A stretch of 64,000 nt of DNA from Boswellia sacra (lineage: Eukaryota; Streptophyta; Magnoliopsida; Sapindales; Burseraceae). Shown here in pieces: positions 38,532 through 50,512 of the stretch. The DNA lies in contig SNVD02010242.1 in NCBI GenBank assembly GCA_013180625.2, forward strand, positions 124,001 through 188,000. The letters run 5' to 3'. The notes under the pieces were generated by a model. It had not been told where the DNA came from and made no database searches. It worked only from the letters and a program-made list of their open reading frames with translations. The number at the start of each line of letters is the position of its first letter. The stretch's first letter is position 1. Both the position numbers and the translations under genes were made by a program.

Positions 38532-39111
38532 TGTTAGGAATATTTATAATAAATTTAGATAATATAATAAAAAATGACATATTGAAGAAATAATAAAATA
38601 TAAATTAGATTAATATAACAATACATTAAATAAATAGAACAAGTAAAGAGATAGAGTAATAAATATATAGCTTGAGCACTTAGAAGGCATGTCAAAGGGA
38701 TTATCCTAAAGTCAAAGAGTCCTCCCCTCGTGTGGGTCATATCAGTATTCAATGACTCCAAGATACAACCTAGGGCTTAAAGCCTATCTTCTTGATGAGC
38801 ACGATCACCGAAGGAAAATAATCTGTCTTCATGTGTCACGGTTGCTGAAAATCATAAAGATACTCAAAGTATATCATTGTCATGTTCGAACCTTTGAGAC
38901 TTCTTTATATAGTAGTCTTTTAGCCAAGTAAGTTACAAATTAAATCTCTTGTAACTCCTAAGACATAGTATTCCTAATAAAAACATGTATATTACAAATA
39001 ATAAGATTGTAACTCATTTTTTTATTATATTTGTAGCTCTTAAAATTAATTTCATATTAAAATTTATAACTCATGATTTAAAACTAAGTTTTAAACCTTT
39101 TATCTCCAACA
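38532..39111 (-). repeat. LTR of the LARD-like element (right copy)
   Basis: It is 580 bp with intact TG...CA ends. It contains the same order of blocks as the left copy. Confidence 0.8.
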
Positions 39112-39539
39112 AATTACATGTATAGGGGGTTCAGCAAATTGCGATAAATGATCATGCCAAAAGCAAAGAAAAAGAATGTGAAAGGAGAGTCGAAGAAACC
39201 ACTCCAAAGCTCAAGTCAGATTTCTATGGTTTGACAGAGGAGATTTGCAGCTTTGTATTTTTGTTTTTTTTAGTACCTTGCTTATGAGATATGTAGAGTA
39301 TTTATATCTGAGTGTTGTAGCCTTATTCTCTCCTTGAAGTAGTATCAGATTTTTATTGAATAAAAAGATAATAAAGCTATCTCTTCTGATTTGATAAGAT
39401 AATAGGCTTACCTCATCTGTTTAAAAGGTATTAGTATCATCTTGGCTTGATAATAAGCTTGCTTGTTATTCTCATTTTCAAAGTAATACTTTTCTATTTT
39501 GAAAAGAGCCTTTCTTGTTTGAATAACTTATCTTTTTAA
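39112..39539 (+). pseudogene. Unrecognised coding-like fragment and spacer
   Basis: At about 39133-39255 a plus frame reads like real protein (AINDHAKSKEKECERRVEE, then TTPKLKSDFYGLTEEICSF), bounded by a stop on the left and a T-rich run on the right. It has charged, helix-like composition quite unlike the AT-rich surroundings. I do not recognise the family. It may be an exon of a captured gene. The rest (39260-39539) is AT-rich. Confidence 0.3.
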
Positions 39540-40450
39540 AAAAATCAAATTTTTAATTAAAATGTATTTAAAATCTGTAAACATGTTTAATAATATCGAT
39601 CTGCCCATTCATTTTTCTATTATTTGTCTAGAATTTTGTTCTTTTGGTAAGGTGAGGATACATTAAAGCTTAATTTTTTTCTTAAGATTTTCCTATTGCT
39701 AGTCAGTAATTAAGCCCAATAATTGATTTTATATATATCTTATTTGCAAATTGTTACTTTTTTGTGAGTGTTTGAAAAAATTAGCATGTTCAGATGCGCA
39801 AATTTGTTTAGTTATGCTAAATTGAATAAACTAAATATGTTTGGCTCTTTTTTGAACGGATAAATATTATTCATTTACATATGTACAAAGTCTAGTTGTT
39901 TGGTTACGTTAAATAAAATTAATTAAAGATGTTTAGTCACAAGGATTGAAAAAAGATAATGCAACAAGAAAAGTAATAATAAAATCAAAATGAAACCTAT
40001 TTTTTCTTCTCAGTTAGTGATAACTATTAATAGTAAGTATTTACTCTTCGATACATTTTAAATATCTTAATGATTTTATCTTAATAATCTTAGTTAAAAT
40101 ATGAGTTTTATCATAGGATTAATTATGTGGAAACAAATTAGGTTTTTATAAGGGTATTCTAAACTTAAAAATTAGAGCAATGCTATATGTAAAACTTATT
40201 TACAACCAACTCTTTCTATAATTTGAGTTGACAAAAATTCACTGAAGAGGAAAAAAACAAAAATGAAAAAAGAAAGTTATATCTCCAGTAGGATTATACT
40301 AACTTAGGTTGTAAGGAAAGCTAGCTATAAATAGATATAGTTTATTCTATAAATTAATATTTTCATAAATTTTAATCTCTCCTTGAAGATTATAATTTCA
40401 ATTATTTTATCTCAATGTTGTTATTTAGAATTCAGTTATCATTATTTAGA
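39540..40450 (+). repeat. Duplicated segment, copy A'
   Basis: This is the partner of 34405-35060. It is longer because of insertions, including about 40173-40345, which starts AGAGCAATGCTATATG and has MITE-like character. The copies are in direct orientation. Confidence 0.7.
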
Positions 40451-41029
40451 TAAAAGTCAAGTTTTTTATAAATATTTTTTTTCCTTAAAATGAAATTTCT
40501 AACAAATAAGTATTTAATGAAAAAACAAATGACCATGCCATGTGTCATGTCACATGTTAGTGCTGAGTTGGCTATTTTGGAGAAAAACAAAAAGTTTAAT
40601 TGTAGTCATTTTCTTGTTATATTTGTTTTATTATTCTATTGCATTCAGTCAAGAAAGATTTTACTAATTAGCAATAGTTGACAATTTTCAGATTTAGGAA
40701 AGACAATATATTTACTTAATAGGAAGTGTCTTAATGCTTATTACTGGTTTAGGAAAAGATCTTTATTATGTTCTATTACTAACTATCCTAAACTGAGTTT
40801 ATTTTCGAGTTATTTGCTACATGTAGATTTTGAAAAGATTTTGTGAAATCCACATGCAATAAGGATTCGTTGGATGTACACTATAAAAATGAGTCTTTTG
40901 TTTTAAGTTCAGTGGTTGTAAGCTCTATATGTTGTTGTGCTTTTGAAAGCTTGAAGATACTATATTTGAGAACTTATATTTATGTGTTACGTTTTATATT
41001 CATGAGAATTTAAGTAATGCTCAAGGGTG
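40451..41029. other. Possible LTR fragment or intergenic DNA
   Basis: This is non-coding DNA with a CTATAAAAATGAG TATA-like box near 40882 and LTR-like composition. It does not match the copia 3' LTR start at the right edge, nor another repeat here. Confidence 0.25.
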
Positions 41030-42480
41030 CACTACGTGAAAATTTTTCGTCACAAAAAGTATGTCTTTCGTCGCGTTACAGTCGCAATAAGTGAGTTGCC
41101 GAAAGTTTTCTTGCAACAAAACTGAAATTCGTCACAAAAAACTTTTTTGTGGCAAAAATTTCGTCGCAAAATCCCACTTTCAGCTACAACATTTTCGCCA
41201 TAGAAAAAATAGTATTATGCTAAAAAAATTTGCGATGAACAAAATTTGTCGCAAAAAAACTTATTTTGTGACGAATTCAAAAATCATCGCGAAAACATTA
41301 GAAGACAATTCGTATTTTTATTGAAAAAATTTTTGCAACCATTTTTTCGTTGCTAAATGCAACCTCTAGTGACGAAAAGCTCGTCGCAATAAACTTTTTT
41401 TAACGAAAATTGATTATTTTTTAAAGAATTTATAGATTTTATATTTTAATTTTTAAAATAAAAAATTAAAAGAATTGTCTCATTACATAACTTAATTCTT
41501 TATATGAATAATTCTATTAATTAATAAAAAGTTACAGAAAATTTATCACAATATATTTTTACAATATATCAACCTTGTTGTACATAGCAAAATTAAAAGA
41601 AATACAAGAGAATACAAAAAAGAGAAAGAAAAACACAAAACTTCATCCTTCGAAAATTTGTTTGTTGCTTCACCTTGTATCAATCTTCAAATCTTCAATT
41701 GCAACCCATCTTCAAAAATACCTATTAAAAACAAAAATAAAATATTAAGTAATAATTAAAGCATAAAAAATGAGTGTATAAAAAAAACAATGTTAAAGAA
41801 ACAAATAAATTGAGAATGTTGAATTGCATTCCATCTTAAAAAATACCTATCAAACAAAAGAGAATAATAGTAATTAAAAATTAAAACAAATAAAAATATA
41901 TTACAACACAAAAGTAAAAGAGAGAGTAAGAGTATTTACCAAGAATAATAATGTTAGAGAAAGAAAAGGAGTGGAGAATTGGAAGTGATGGAAGAAAATG
42001 AAACAATCCAAAAAATTAACCCATTTGTATATAACAAAGATATGATATTTTGCCACAAAATTCTAACCTTTAGCAACGAAAATTTTGTTGCGAAAGTATT
42101 TTAAAATTATGAAATAAATCAAATTGGGAAAAAGTCCGCCAAAAAATTTTTTTCAACAAAATTTTGACCTTTCTCGACAAAATTTTCGTCGCAAAAGAAT
42201 TTCAAAATTTTGAAATTTCAAGAGAGGGAAAAAAATCAGCCCAAAATTCATTTTGTGACAAAATTTTGACATTTAACAACAAAATTTTCATTGCTAAAGA
42301 ACTTGAAAATTTCAAATTTCTTAAGCGCGCAAAAGTCCGCCCAAAATTTATTTTTTTGTGATGAATATAAATTTGTATTTCAATGGTAAAGACCTCACTT
42401 TGCGACGAAATTAATTCATCACAAAACATCCTATTTTGTGACAAAATATAAATCTTCTGTAACGAAACTTTCTTCACTAA
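41030..42480. mobile_element. CACTA (En/Spm) transposon fragment with GTCGC-rich subterminal repeats
   Basis: It starts CACTACGTGAAAATTTTTCG, a CACTA terminus, followed by many copies of TTCGTCGCAAAA / TTTTGTGACGAAA-type motifs in both orientations (41040-41400). A second motif-rich zone lies at 42040-42480. The centre is AT-rich and non-coding. Such short subterminal repeats bind the element's own transposase in known CACTA elements. The expected inverted right end (CACGTAGTG) is not found, so the right side is truncated or diverged. It is non-autonomous. Confidence 0.65.
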
Positions 42481-43848
42481 AATCTTTAAAAAATTTACTC
42501 TCTTATTTATCATAAAAGTATAAAAATATGAAAATGAAAATAAAAAACTAAGAAGATTTTGAAATTAACCGCACTTGGACTTTGATAATTATAAATTTAT
42601 TTAGTAATTAAATTTTCTTAATCACATAATTAAATTATGTAATATTAGGTTGATATTAAATAATTTAATATCAATTAATTAATCATATAATAACCACAAG
42701 CATTAGATATATAAAATTATCATATGGTATTTAATTAGTTTTTATTGAGTATTAAAGTATTAACAAAATACATACAAGTCAACTATTATAACAAATGTAG
42801 AATAGTTAAACATCTATACATATGACATAATTGTCATGTTTGAGAAATTGAAAATAAGTTTTTTATACATTGATGAATAAATGATTAAAAATTCATATTA
42901 TAATCATCTTGCAGCAAATGCATTTATTTTTAGTGAATATTTTTTATTATTTATTCCTTTTACAAACTAACAATTAATATTTAAAATATCTATAACAAAT
43001 GTAAACCATAGGTTTGTAATAGTTGTAATTTAATAATTAGAGCTTTATATAAATGTCATAGTTATTATTATGGCAAATTGAAAATAAGCTTTTCTAATTT
43101 GATAAGTAGATGATTAATTATTCATATTATAATCATATATAAATGTAACGAAATTGCATTTGTTTTTAGGTGCAGAATGTATTTAAATTAGTTATCTATT
43201 TCTTTAACAAAAACTAACAATTATTAAAAATATCTTTTACAAATATAAAAAAATAATTTGTCATAGAAGTAATTTAATTATTAGACATATATGCATATGT
43301 TACAAGTATCATATGTATTAGGAATTGAAAATTAGTTTTTATAAGTTATCAATAAATGATTAATTATTCATATAACAATCAATATGTAACAAATATATTT
43401 ATTTTTTGTTATAGAGTTCATTTTAATTATATATCTTCTTTAAAATAGACTATGACAATTATTTGAAATATCTCAATAATTTACTCAAAATAATAAGACA
43501 AAAATTAAAAGTCTAAGAAAAATATATTGTCTAAATTGATATACTCTATAACAAAAAAAAACATAATTATATGTAAAATTACATGATTATTAATTAATTT
43601 ATTATTAAAGTTTATTTGACATATAACTAAACATTAAAAAATAAATTAGATTTTTACAAGTTGGGTTTTTTTTTCAATCTCATTTTCATTAATTAAAAAT
43701 CAGTCATAGTAATAAGTTTATCATAACTGTAATTTAGTATTTGGACACATATAATTAATGACACATAAATTAGATTATATCAAAAGAATTGACAATAAAT
43801 TTTATGCTTTGATTATTAAATTATTAATGATTTATGTTTTATACATAC

Positions 43849-43895
<47 letters not shown>

Positions 43896-44284
43896 TATTT
43901 ATATAGAGTTTATTTTAATTATTTATCTCTTTTACAAACACTGAATTTGGAATATCTCAATATTTTTCACACTTAAGAGCATGGATGGAACCACAAAATG
44001 TTATTTTTTTATAAAATTTATATGTATATCCAAATGACCCTATTGTATTTAAAAATTCTCAAATTTACTTAAAATCAAATTAATTTTTTAATAATTTTTT
44101 ATTCTTTTCTTTTTATCGTTCTTATTTTTTTAAAATGAAAACTTAATAACTTTTCTCTTTGTTTTTTCTTCCTTTGTTTATGGTCCATCTAATATAAGTG
44201 TGTTGAATATTAGAAGTTCATGTCTATTAATGAACATAAGTACTCTCTTCTTTTGGTTTGGTTACATTTGTTGGATTTTATTTT
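42481..44284. other. AT-rich DNA with a degenerate tandem array
   Basis: It includes the array at 42740-43970 and the microsatellite at 43838-43893 (ACAT then AT repeats). The remainder to 44284 is AT-rich with no gene. Confidence 0.45.
42740..43970. repeat. Degenerate tandem repeat, unit about 235 bp
   Basis: Similar segments (AATTGAAAATAAG..., then a gap, then GATTAATTATTCATAT.ATAATCA) recur at about 42846, 43075 and 43322, and in weaker form near 43785. Each is followed by TTTACAAA.CTAACAATTA and AAATATCT. The spacing is 229, 247 and then about double. The copies are strongly diverged. Confidence 0.5.
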
Positions 44285-45854
44285 GGGCTAATCACACAGA
44301 CCCCCCCTTGGTTTCGGCTTAATTTCGTCCATATTCACTGTTTGTCATTTTTCATCAGAGTTTACCTTTAACTTTTTCGAAATTCATCATGGAAATCCCT
44401 TCCATAATAGTCATTTAACAATGCATAGTTAATTTTATATGAGTTTAAATAAATTTTACAAGACCTCCTAGATTTTAAAGAGTTTGTTCTAGCACCTGGT
44501 TACAAGATATTTTTGTTTAAAGTCAAAAACAATATATGTTTAGGCTATAGATTATGCAAAATCAATTATATATGAAATAAGCTAAATTTTACATTGTTGG
44601 CGTTCAACTTCAGGACCTCCTATCTTCTAGGTGATATGCTCACCACCAGGCTAAAATATATTTATGTATAGAGTTAACAACAAAGAAAAGCTATAAATTA
44701 AGTTAAAAGCTGGGAGTATTCAACCCATGACAATTCATTAAAAAATAAGTATTATAATAAATAATAAACATTGTGTGTAATACAAAGATTCCCGACCACT
44801 GGCCCAAACATCTTTTTTATTAAAACTTTTCTTGCTTTCCATAAGTTCCCTTAATGCTTAATCAATTATTCAATTTATAATTGATTAAAATTAATTATAC
44901 ATTTATATATTTTAATTAATTTATTAAAATAAATTAATAAATTTTTTAATAAGAATTAATAAATTAAAATAGATTAAAATAAAAATTAATAAATAAATTA
45001 ATAAATCTATAATTCCTCTTATTCAATTTATAATTGATTAAAATTAATTATAAATTTTAATTAATTTATTAAAATAAATTAATAAATTTATTAATAATAA
45101 TTAATAAATAAAAATAAAATATATTAAAATAAATATCAACCCAAAATTAATTAATAAATTTAGATTAAAATAGAAATTAAACAAAAATAAATTAAAAAAT
45201 TTAGATTAAAAAATTAAACAAAAATAAATTGATAAATTTATGGTTCCTCTTATTCAATTTATAATTGATTAAAATTAATTATAAGTTTTAATCAATTTTT
45301 TAAATAAATTGATAAATTTATTAGTAAGAATTAATAACTTAATGTAAAAATAAAAATAGATTAAAATAAATATTAAACAAAAATAAATTAATACATTTAG
45401 ATTAAATAAAAATTAAACAAAAATAAATTAATAAATTTATGGTTCCTCTACTCACTATAAAAGAAATATGAGATAGGCATGTTTGGTTATTACAATAAGA
45501 AGTTCTATTATTTAAATATATTTTTGTTCCTTTAGCCATAAAAAAGTTGTTTGGTCCAGTGATTAGGAGTTTTTTGATAGCTTGGAGGCTTGTGTTCTAG
45601 TACCTCTGTTGCATTTCTTTCAACTAATTTCCAACAACAAAAATTTTTATATTGGATGGAATCTGCTGTTAGGGTTATTTAGGTAAAATAACTCATATTG
45701 GATGGAATCTAATGTCATTTAACGAAAAATCTAACAGAATGGGTCTCTATGACTAATTTTGAAAATGTCAGGGGTACCCGATGATGAAAAGTTGTAAACA
45801 ATAAATATGGACAAAATTAAGCAAAAATCTAGGAGGGGTCTGTGTGATTAACCC
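44285..45854. mobile_element. Mutator-like element, non-autonomous, 1570 bp, perfect 9-bp target duplication
   Basis: The ends are inverted copies: GGGCTAATCACACAGACC on the left, and GGGTTAATCACACAGACC read inward from the right. The similarity continues for about 60-100 bp (GCTTAATTTCGTCCATATT / GCTTAATTTTGTCCATATT). Both sides carry the 9-bp word TTTTATTTT (44276-44284 and 45855-45863). Nine-base duplications and long inverted repeats are the mark of Mutator-like elements. No transposase is encoded. Confidence 0.85.
44860..45450. repeat. AT-rich tandem repeats inside the Mutator-like element
   Basis: The block ATTCAATTTATAATTGATTA with following AATTAATAAATTTAT recurs at about 44866, 45019 and 45252. 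The last two follow CCTCTT and a fourth CCTCT junction lies at 45446. Unit length is about 150-230 bp, with internal (ATTAATAAAT) micro-repeats. Confidence 0.6.
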
Positions 45855-46099
45855 TTTTATTTTCTTAATTATGTCAACCTATATACAATATTGGAAGCTT
45901 TAATAAGTACATTTTTTAGTAATAAATTTTAAGAAAGGAATAATAATTTAGTTTATTTTTATATAGAGAAAAAAAGATTAATTGTCAATATTTACTTATT
46001 GTTTTAAATATCACTTTTGTTTGACAAAGTCATCTCTCCGTATTAAAGCATGATAATTGTTAATATTAAATATCATAGTATAATTTAACATATATCAAG

Positions 46100-46499
46100 A
46101 CGAAATTTTTCTCGTAAAAGGTCATTCTTTTGTGAGGAAGATATGTTTAAGTGATTATTAGGAAAATGTTTTACAAGCGAGTGGGACTTGAACTTTAGGG
46201 TAGTGAAATGCATCAAGGTTTAGGAAGTTGGTTCATTATTGTTGAAGTTCTTGGGGGGAGCATGGTTCATACATGACAAATGAGTGTGAGAGAAAGGGAT
46301 TCTCCACTTGTAAAAGGTCCTAGTCCTTGTAAACGTGAACGATATAGTGAATTGCAGCTTGACTGACCATAAATGTTGGCTGGTTATGGCCGAACCATGT
46401 AAAAGTTTGCTACGAATTTTTACTTTCCCACTTGTTACATTTGAGTTAACTACTATTGTTTTAATTGACGTAACTGAATCCATGGTCTCAAAACTTTCA
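46100..46499 (+). repeat. 3' part of the copia 5' LTR
   Basis: It ends ...CTTTCA just before the primer site. It includes the blocks GAGTGGGACTTGAAC, GGTCCTAGTCCTTGTAAACG and CCACTTGTAAAAGG that are usual in the LTR tails of Tork-type elements. The 5' start is missing or too diverged to find. Confidence 0.6.
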
Positions 46500-46501
46500 T
46501 T

Positions 46502-46512
46502 CGGTATCAGAG
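46502..46512 (+). other. Primer binding site of the copia element
   Basis: CGGTATCAGAG differs by one base from the tRNA-Met-complementary TGGTATCAGAG. It lies 2 nt after the LTR end. Confidence 0.7.
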
Positions 46513-46558
46513 TGGTGTACAAATAGATTTGTGTAGGTTTTGTTTTATTTTTGAAGCA

Positions 46559-47925
46559 ATGGATTATCTCAGGAATGGAGGTTTAATAAATTATCCACCA
46601 CTACTTGATGAAAAGAATTATGGGTATTGGAAAGCTAAGATGAAGTTTTTTTCAAAAGTCTATTGATGAAAGAGTTTGGAAGATTGTTATCTTTGGATGG
46701 AAACCACCAACTAGTATCGATGTTGATGCAAAAAGAAAGGAGAAACCTAAAGATGCATGGAATAAAGAATATCTCGAAGAAGCAAACTGGAACTCCAAGG
46801 CTATGAATGCTTGTTTCAATGCTGTCAATCTTCATCAATTCAACATTATATCTTTATGCACAAGTGCTAAAGAAACATGGGAAAGACTTGAAAATGAGAT
46901 TGAATGTACTGCTTCTATCAAAAGAACTAAAATATTGATGCTTGCTACTCAGTTCGAAAATATTACAATGCATGAGGATGAAACTGTATCTAGATTTTAT
47001 TCAAGATTGAGTGATATAACAAATGCCTCAGCCTTATTTGGGCAAAGTTATGATGATGCTAAGGTTATTGGAAAGATTTTTAGATCTTTACTAGAAAAAT
47101 TTTAGGTCAAAGCAACAATCATTGCAGATACAAAAAATCTTGATGAGCTGCTAGGATCACTTCAAACATTCGAAATAGGCATTATACCAAAAAAAAGGGT
47201 AAGTCCAGTGCCTTTGCTACTTCTTCCTCGAAGCCCAACTTGATGAAGTTGCACTTGATATTCCTAATAAAAGTTAGCTTGCTCTCATGGTGAAAACACC
47301 TACTATATTAAGAAAATTTTCAAAAAGAAGAATTAAGGCAAAGGTCAAAATAAAGAAAAGATAACTGCCGATTTTGAGAAATTCAATAAAGAACCTGAAA
47401 AGAAGTTCAATGTTTTGAGTGCTAAGGTTTCAGGCATATCAAATTTGAATGTGCAAACTTGAAGAAGAAAGCCAAAGGTCTTAATATAACATAAAGTGAT
47501 AGTGATTCAAACAGTAGCTCAAAAGATTAAGAACAACAAAATGGATTTATTGCATTCATAACATCTACATCTAATAAAGGAAAGACAGTTATATCTGACG
47601 CAATAGTAATAGCTGATACAAAGAAGCCTATAGTAGCTGTAGAATCTACAAAAATGTAGACACTGAGGACATTGAAATAGTATTTTATCTCAACTACCAT
47701 GAAGGGTAGTAGGAAGCCTATAATGATCTACATCATGCATGAGAGATTGAGGTTGAAATGAACAAAGGTTTGGAAAAAAAAAATCCAGAAATTTATGCAA
47801 GAGGTTGAGATTGTAACTTGTAAAAAAGTTTACTTGGAGGAAAGAGTATTTAACTTGAATCCACCATTAAGAGCCTGAATCAAGAAATGTTGCAAAAAAC
47901 TAAAGTAAGCATGAAATTTTGTTTG
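46559..47925 (+). pseudogene. copia gag (frameshifts and stops)
   Basis: It starts MDYLRNGGLINYPPLLDEKN followed by the typical YWKAKM block. A one-base excess in a T run near 46650 shifts the frame, which resumes with WKIVIFGWKPP and KDAWNKEY. The UBN2-type gag core is open at 46803-47105 (AMNACFNAVNLHQFNIISLC, SAKETWERLENE, FYSRLSDI). A decayed zinc-knuckle region follows near 47400-47470 (FEC.GF.HIKFEC), then acidic-serine and coiled-coil segments. The sequence is cut at about 47925 by foreign DNA. Confidence 0.8.
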
Positions 47926-50512
47926 CAGTTTTAAGCTTGATGACAATGACCGGAAATACCATTCAAGGTGAGATTTTAATTTAAAAAGCTGCTAAAAAAC
48001 TCACACAAAATCCAAATTGAGTGAAAAAAATGAAAATATTAGAATTGGGGTGATTTTGAAAAATTCATGGCCTTTCTTTAAAAAAAAAAAACAGAATGGG
48101 GGCGAAAATGAAAGAAAATCGAAGTCTAGGTTAAAGCGGGAAAATTTTGGGGTGAAAATGCCAACATTAGAAGTTGAAACCAAAAATTGGCGCTAGTGAA
48201 GCCTTCGACGCACGCTGCTTCCCCATTTTATATAAATTCATGTTTTTTCTTTCATCGAACAGGGGCCGCTGGAATTTTTTCTAGATTTTAGGGGCCTTAT
48301 TTTCTTGGAATTTCAAAGCCATTTTGGAGGCAACTTTCTTTAGATTTTCAGCTTGATTTTTTCAGGGATTTCGGCTGGCCTTTTTTTGGGTTTATCCTGA
48401 TTTATCTAGGCATTTCTTTGAAAGATTTTCAGGACCCTTTTTTTCACATTTTCAGCATATTATTACTTCATTTTCACTCAAATTTCTAAAATATTTTTCA
48501 TTGGAAACACCACAAAATCTTTAAACACATAAAAACACCATTGATTGTTTAGGAGACTTTTGAATACAAATCCTCCCTTGAAAAGTTTGGCCTGAGGGCA
48601 ATATTTTTATTGCCATCGCTTTTTTTTTATTTGTAATTTTTTTATTGATTGTTAATTTTACTATGCATTTTGCCTTTTTCCAAATTTATTTTTATTATGA
48701 ATCTATCTTTTTTAGGCATGTTGTTTATATTATGATTTTTTTTGCTTACCATTTTCATTTATTTTATTTTTGCTTGCTGCCTCTTTACTATTAAATTAAA
48801 ATGTTATTATGATTCATTTTCATTCTTGTTAATTAGATATTATATGAGCTTTATATTGGTGTTTCTTTTCACTTCATTTTATTTTATCTGAATTTTAATT
48901 AATTAATTAATAATGTTAATTCTTTGCTCGTGACTGATATATTGCTATTTCGGATGCCCTTTTTTTAATTTTTTATTCGTTGCCCTTTTTTATTATTATG
49001 CTAGAATATTTATTTTCTTGATTTCCACATTTAGAGTTTAATTTTAATTTTCCTTTGTATTTTCTATCCTTTTTACCCGAATTTTAATATAAAAATGGTG
49101 TTGATATTCTCTTGTTTAACTGCATGTTTATTTAATTCTTGGTGCTTTCTTTATTTGACTTAATTGTTGCTTCCGTTTCCTTGAATTTATTTCTTTTTCT
49201 TTAATAGTGGGCTGTTTTTATTTTATATTTTATTGTGAGAACCTTTATTTGCATATTTTGATTAAATGGGCATTAAATGACTAGTTTACGACTCCTTTCA
49301 ATGATTGCTTGAATTTTATTATTAATGTTAATTTGTTATCTTGATTTATGCAAGAACAAGTAAGTTGTCATGATAGGATTTTGGTATTAATTTTCTGTTT
49401 TAGTTATTTTATGTAATTTCATGATATGAATTGATTTTTGAATGCTTACATGTTGATTTATAATAGATTACGGGCTGTTTTGATTAATTTGTGTTATTTG
49501 CATGCCTATTTTCTTTACTTAGTGATAGAAATTATGCAATTTTCTCCTGTTCTCTTTCAATGATTTTTAGTGCTTTGTTTTACATTCTTAATGTTGATTA
49601 ATGGGCTGCCATGTTGAATTTTGCCTTGATTAGTGAGTTGATTTATTAATTTTATCTTGCTTAGTGATAATAATTGATTAGAAGCATGCTAGAACGATTT
49701 AGTGTTTGTTAGGAAGTTGTCATGTTGAATTTTATCTTCTTTTGTCTCTCATTTGTTTAATTTTCCATGATGAGTGTGACATAGACGAAAGATGAGTTAT
49801 GTTATGATCTTAGATGACTAAACTTGAGATTGACTACATATAAAGGTTACATAGTAGTGGATGGATTCACATTGATGGTGAGAGACACATTTCTCCTAAC
49901 AACTCAATTCGAACTCCATGTTAATTTTAAATGATATTTCCATGATTAGAAATGTGGATTTAGTTGGATATTTTAGGTTGAATTGGAGTGGATAGGCCCA
50001 CATTGATCGTGGGAAATCCAAATTGGGAGTTGGGTAATTGAATGAAGGATTAGAAGTGTTTTCATTGAGATTGATGAAGGGTAAGCTTGCAATTGGTTGT
50101 GAGAAACCCATTTTGGAGTTTGAAGGTTGAATTCAGGTTTTGGGTATACAAAATTGAATGTGAATGGACTCACGATTGTTGGTGAGGGATTCACATTTGC
50201 GGGCTTATTGTGGTTATGGAGATTTGGGAGATGCGAAGTATGGATAGACTCATAATTAGTGATGAGGAATCCATTTGATTATTGGGAGTGCTAATTGAAG
50301 CATGATGGTTGATTTTGTATTTACTTGTTTTATTTTAACGCATAATAGAGAGTGATTGTAATCTCTTCCCCTTTCCCCATGTTTGTACTGATTTGTACTC
50401 TATTCTCCTTTCTCTTTCTATGGTTGTTTATCAATTGTTTCACCTACATGTAATAAGAAGATAAAATCAATTGTATGCATTAAAATGAAATAGGATCAAG
50501 ATGAATAGTAGT
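47926..50512. mobile_element. Unclassified repeat inserted in the copia element
   Basis: This DNA has no copia counterpart and no coding domain. It begins after copia sequence at about 47925 and is itself interrupted at 50513. Its other end is probably 59543-59757, so the original insert was about 2.8 kb. The strand asymmetry is marked: long T-rich/GT-rich stretches on the plus strand (48200-49780) and CCCATTTT/GGGG-type pieces. I cannot assign a class; terminal repeats and target duplication were not found. Confidence 0.45.

Larger units (their letters stand above)
35061..39111 (-). mobile_element. Non-autonomous LTR element (LARD-like), 4.05 kb
   Basis: Two direct repeats of about 580 bp (35061-35641 and 38532-39111) enclose about 2.9 kb of AT-rich DNA without retroviral-type domains. 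The right copy has proper ends (TGTTAGGAAT...CTCCAACA). On the minus strand the unit would start TGTTGGAG, typical of plant LTRs, and a purine stretch TGTGGAGGACTT precedes the copy at 35641. Minus orientation is therefore preferred but not proved. I find no clear primer site or target duplication; the first bases of the left copy have changed. The LTRs have diverged noticeably, so it is not a recent insertion. The best-conserved internal piece is 35710-36290. Confidence 0.7.

Noticed and set aside
40451..41029. This stretch as the missing 5' half of the copia 5' LTR
   Set aside because: It has LTR-like features but does not match the start of the 3' LTR at 63864, so I did not join them.
42202..42513. 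Minus-strand ORF of 103 codons in the CACTA fragment
   Set aside because: It is built from the subterminal repeats; no protein-like motif is present.
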